Shown here in pieces: positions 5,944 through 7,441 of a stretch of DNA of 7,441 bases (the stretch's first letter is position 1; every line of letters starts with the position of its first letter). Source of the stretch: Pseudomonadota bacterium. Its GTDB lineage: Bacteria > Pseudomonadota > Gammaproteobacteria > Burkholderiales > SG8-39. The notes beneath the pieces were generated by a model. That model saw only the letters and a program-made list of their open reading frames with translations. It did not search any database and was not told where the DNA came from. The stretch lies in assembly GCA_003242425.1 (NCBI GenBank), contig QGUL01000077.1, positions 1 through 7,441 on the forward strand, given 5' to 3'. The position numbers and the translations under genes were made by a program.

Positions 5944-6003
5944 AGATTGTCAATCGTGTCGAAAACACAACATCGGCGCAGGCCGGGCAGCATCGGTAGG
6001 GAA

Positions 6004-6034
6004 CAAAAGAAAACGGGCGCCCGAAGGCGCCCGT
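6004..6034 (-). terminator. Intrinsic terminator of the second porin gene
   Basis: On the minus strand, ACGGGCGCC (6034-6026) pairs with GGCGCCCGT (6021-6013) in a perfect 9-bp stem with a UUCG loop, followed by TTTCTTTT. It lies 25 nt past the porin 2 stop. The stem is identical to that of the porin 3 terminator. Confidence 0.88.
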
Positions 6035-6059
6035 CTTACAACGGCTCAAGCGAAACCGC

Positions 6060-7088
6060 TTAGAACGCGTGGCGCATGCGGATCGAGAAGCCTTTCACCT
6101 TCTCGCCGTCCGCGGCCGGACCATAGCCGGAGTCGAAGCCGAAGCCGGCGTTGTCGTCGTTCTTCACCTGCGCGTAGTAGGCGCCGATGTTGGTGCGCTT
6201 GGAGAAGTTGTACACCGCACCGATCGCGAAAGCCTGGGCGCCGGAGTCGTCGACGTCATCGAACTCGTCGGCCCACGTGTAGGACGCCATCAGATCGACG
6301 TTGCCGATGCTGTGCTTGACGGCCGCGAACAACACGTCGCGCTTGTATTTTTCGCCCGTACCGGCATCTTTACCGAAGTCTTCGACGGCGTAGGCACCGG
6401 TAATGGTCGTGTTGCCGAACTTGTAGCCGGCAGCGACCTTGAAGGCCTTCGTGCCCTCGAAAATGCGATCGTCCTGGTCTTCGTAAGCGGCAACCAGGGT
6501 CAGCCCGCCGGTCTTATAGGTGGCGGCCAGGCTCCAGCCCTCGTTATCGCCGTCGGATTCGAAGCCCGCGCCGCCGTTGCTGTTGAGACCGTAGCTGGCG
6601 GAGAACTTCAAGCCGCCGAAGTCGGGCGAGTCGTAGAAGATACCGTTGGTGAAACGGTCGTTGAAACCATCGGAATCGAATTCGAACACGCCGAAGATGT
6701 TGTTGTAGTCGCCGATGGTGTCCGCCATCGGGTCGACGAAGTCGGTCGAGCTCTTGTAGGCGGTGAACTTGCTACCGACCACCACCGAACCGAAGGAGCC
6801 GGCCAGGCCGACCCACGAATCGCGGCCGGTCCAGGTGCCGCCGCGCTCATCGGGCCGTACCGAGCTTTCCAGTTGGAAGATCGCCTTCAGCCCGTTGCCC
6901 AGGTCTTCGGTCCCCCGAAAGCCGAGACGCGAGTTGTTGTCCGTCATGCTGGTACCGGACTCGTTGCCGTCGTCCACACGGTCCACGGACATCTGCAGCA
7001 GACCGTAGATTTGCACGTTTTGCGCTTGAGCAGCCAGCGGCGCAGCCAGCGCGCCGGCGATCGCCAGGGCAAGCAGTTTCTTTTGCAT
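6060..7088 (-). CDS. Outer-membrane porin (Gram-negative Porin_4 type), paralogue 2
   Basis: This 342-residue porin precursor is clearly paralogous to the gene at 4708-5817. The signal peptide (MQKKLLALAIAGALAAPLAA, then QA) has probable cleavage after Ala22, and the mature chain opens NVQIYGLLQMSVDRV. Shared blocks are RLGFRGTEDLGNGLKAIFQL (54-73), RDSWVGLAGSFGSVVVGSKF (89-108), DPMADTIGDYNNIFGV (119-134), TNGIFYDSPDFGGL (147-160), and a long nearly identical C-terminal part from SIGNVDLMASYTWAD to the terminal Arg-Met-Arg-His-Ala-Phe. Paralogue 1 is 27 residues longer, mostly from loop insertions and an extended stretch around 215-275. The start follows an AGGGG SD by 5 nt. The leader of about 180 nt holds two perfect inverted repeats; no clear sigma70 promoter was recognised. 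Confidence 0.95.
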   Translation of the reverse strand: MQKKLLALAIAGALAAPLAAQAQNVQIYGLLQMSVDRVDDGNESGTSMTDNNSRLGFRGTEDLGNGLKAIFQLESSVRPDERGGTWTGRDSWVGLAGSFGSVVVGSKFTAYKSSTDFVDPMADTIGDYNNIFGVFEFDSDGFNDRFTNGIFYDSPDFGGLKFSASYGLNSNGGAGFESDGDNEGWSLAATYKTGGLTLVAAYEDQDDRIFEGTKAFKVAAGYKFGNTTITGAYAVEDFGKDAGTGEKYKRDVLFAAVKHSIGNVDLMASYTWADEFDDVDDSGAQAFAIGAVYNFSKRTNIGAYYAQVKNDDNAGFGFDSGYGPAADGEKVKGFSIRMRHAF

Positions 7089-7145
7089 TTTTTCCCCTAA
7101 AGTGCGTTTTTAGTGTGCCTTATTTGCCCCGCTGAACTCGGCACG

Positions 7146-7162
7146 GCTTTAGTGAGTAAAGC
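7146..7162 (-). promoter_or_regulatory. Inverted repeat upstream of porin 2 (proximal)
   Basis: GCTTTA-GTGAG-TAAAGC is a perfect 6-bp inverted repeat with a 5-bp spacer, about 58 bp before the porin 2 ATG. It could be an operator or an mRNA leader hairpin. No U-tract follows, so it is not a terminator. Confidence 0.45.
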
Positions 7163-7199
7163 GGGTGACCGGATTCTGTAAGTTTGTCGAAGCCAATGC

Positions 7200-7213
7200 C
7201 ACAAGCGCTTGTG
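7200..7213 (-). promoter_or_regulatory. Palindrome upstream of porin 2 (distal)
   Basis: CACAAGC-GCTTGTG is a perfect 14-bp palindrome with no spacer, about 112 bp before the ATG. Its position is similar to that of the CRP-like palindrome before porin 1, but the sequence differs. It is a candidate dimeric-regulator site with no regulator assigned. Confidence 0.45.
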
Positions 7214-7266
7214 CTTGATGTCACGTTGCCGAGCAGTTCGTTGCAAAGACGCAACAGGCACACACC

Positions 7267-7293
7267 AAAAAACGGGCGCCCGCAGGCGCCCGT
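7267..7293 (-). terminator. Intrinsic terminator of the third porin gene
   Basis: On the minus strand, ACGGGCGCC (7293-7285) pairs with GGCGCCCGT (7280-7272) around a TGCG loop; the A-T pair at the stem base and five further T form the U-tract. It lies about 24 nt past the stop at 7318. Confidence 0.9.
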
Positions 7294-7317
7294 CGAGATG
7301 GTTGCTAAGCCTTGTGC

Positions 7318-7441
7318 TTAGAACGCGTGACGCAGACGCACCGAGAAGGCTTTCATCTTCTCGCCAGCAGCGGCCGGGTTGTAGCTGCCGGAGGCCAGAC
7401 CTTGGTTCGCGGCGTCGTCGTTGTCGAGGTGGACGTAGTAC
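7318..7441 (-). CDS. Outer-membrane porin, paralogue 3 (C-terminal 40 codons only)
   Basis: The minus strand at the window edge reads, ending at the TAA at 7320-7318, YYVHLDNDDAANQGL, then a short loop, then AGEKMKAFSVRLRHAF. This aligns with the ends of the other two porins (paralogue 2 has AYYAQVKNDDNAGF and DGEKVKGFSIRMRHAF), including the terminal Phe needed for barrel assembly. The 5' part lies beyond the window. It would be the first gene, in transcription order, of a tandem set of at least three porins, separated from the next by its own terminator. Confidence 0.93.
   Translation of the reverse strand, partial: YYVHLDNDDAANQGLASGSYNPAAAGEKMKAFSVRLRHAF

Noticed and set aside
6069..7100. 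343-residue plus-strand reading frame
   Set aside because: It mirrors porin 2 codon by codon (Val/Gly/Ala-rich shadow), a product of codon bias on the opposite strand.
7240..7255. GTTGC-N6-GCAAC inverted repeat upstream of porin 2
   Set aside because: It is short with a long spacer, close to chance expectation, and has no further supporting context.

Overview
The window is about 60-65% GC (by eye) and reads as a chromosomal segment of a betaproteobacterium. The porins are of the Neisseria/Burkholderia type (Porin_4-like, ending in R-x-R-H-A-F). The gene set rplM-rpsI-argC, a YhfA-like OsmC protein and coq7 is also typical of Betaproteobacteria. A Rhodocyclales- or Nitrosomonadales-like member is my best guess, but species cannot be fixed from this sequence. 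Most genes lie on the minus strand; only the OsmC-family gene and the fadL-like gene are on the plus strand.

Left part (1-1900, minus strand): a strong sigma70-type promoter drives rplM and rpsI (ribosomal proteins L13 and S9), which overlap by one base in TAATG. They end in an intrinsic terminator. Then comes argC (arginine biosynthesis), whose 3' end lies outside the window.

Centre (1900-2150): the non-coding gap holds the most interesting object here. On the minus strand, between a weak sigma70-like promoter and a terminator with a UUCG tetraloop, lies a predicted RNA of about 124 nt. It has two hairpins whose loops are runs of CCU/UCC repeats, that is, anti-Shine-Dalgarno sequence. No protein explains it. 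The architecture (two pyrimidine-loop hairpins plus a terminator) resembles anti-SD small RNAs such as the alphaproteobacterial 'cuckoo' RNAs and the neisserial sibling sRNAs.

Plus-strand genes (2120-3951): a YhfA-like OsmC protein with its own promoter is followed by a FadL/OmpP1/TodX-type outer-membrane transporter with its own promoter. The transporter's unusually long SD, GAGGAGGAGGA, is perfectly complementary to the sRNA loops.

Right part (4015-7441, minus strand): coq7 (ubiquinone hydroxylase) converges on the fadL-like gene. Upstream of it stand three tandem paralogous porin genes, the third seen only as its last 40 codons. Each porin gene has its own intrinsic terminator and a non-coding leader; the two complete leaders contain inverted repeats, one of them CRP-like. 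The region is thus rich in envelope-transport genes, arranged as separate transcription units rather than one operon.
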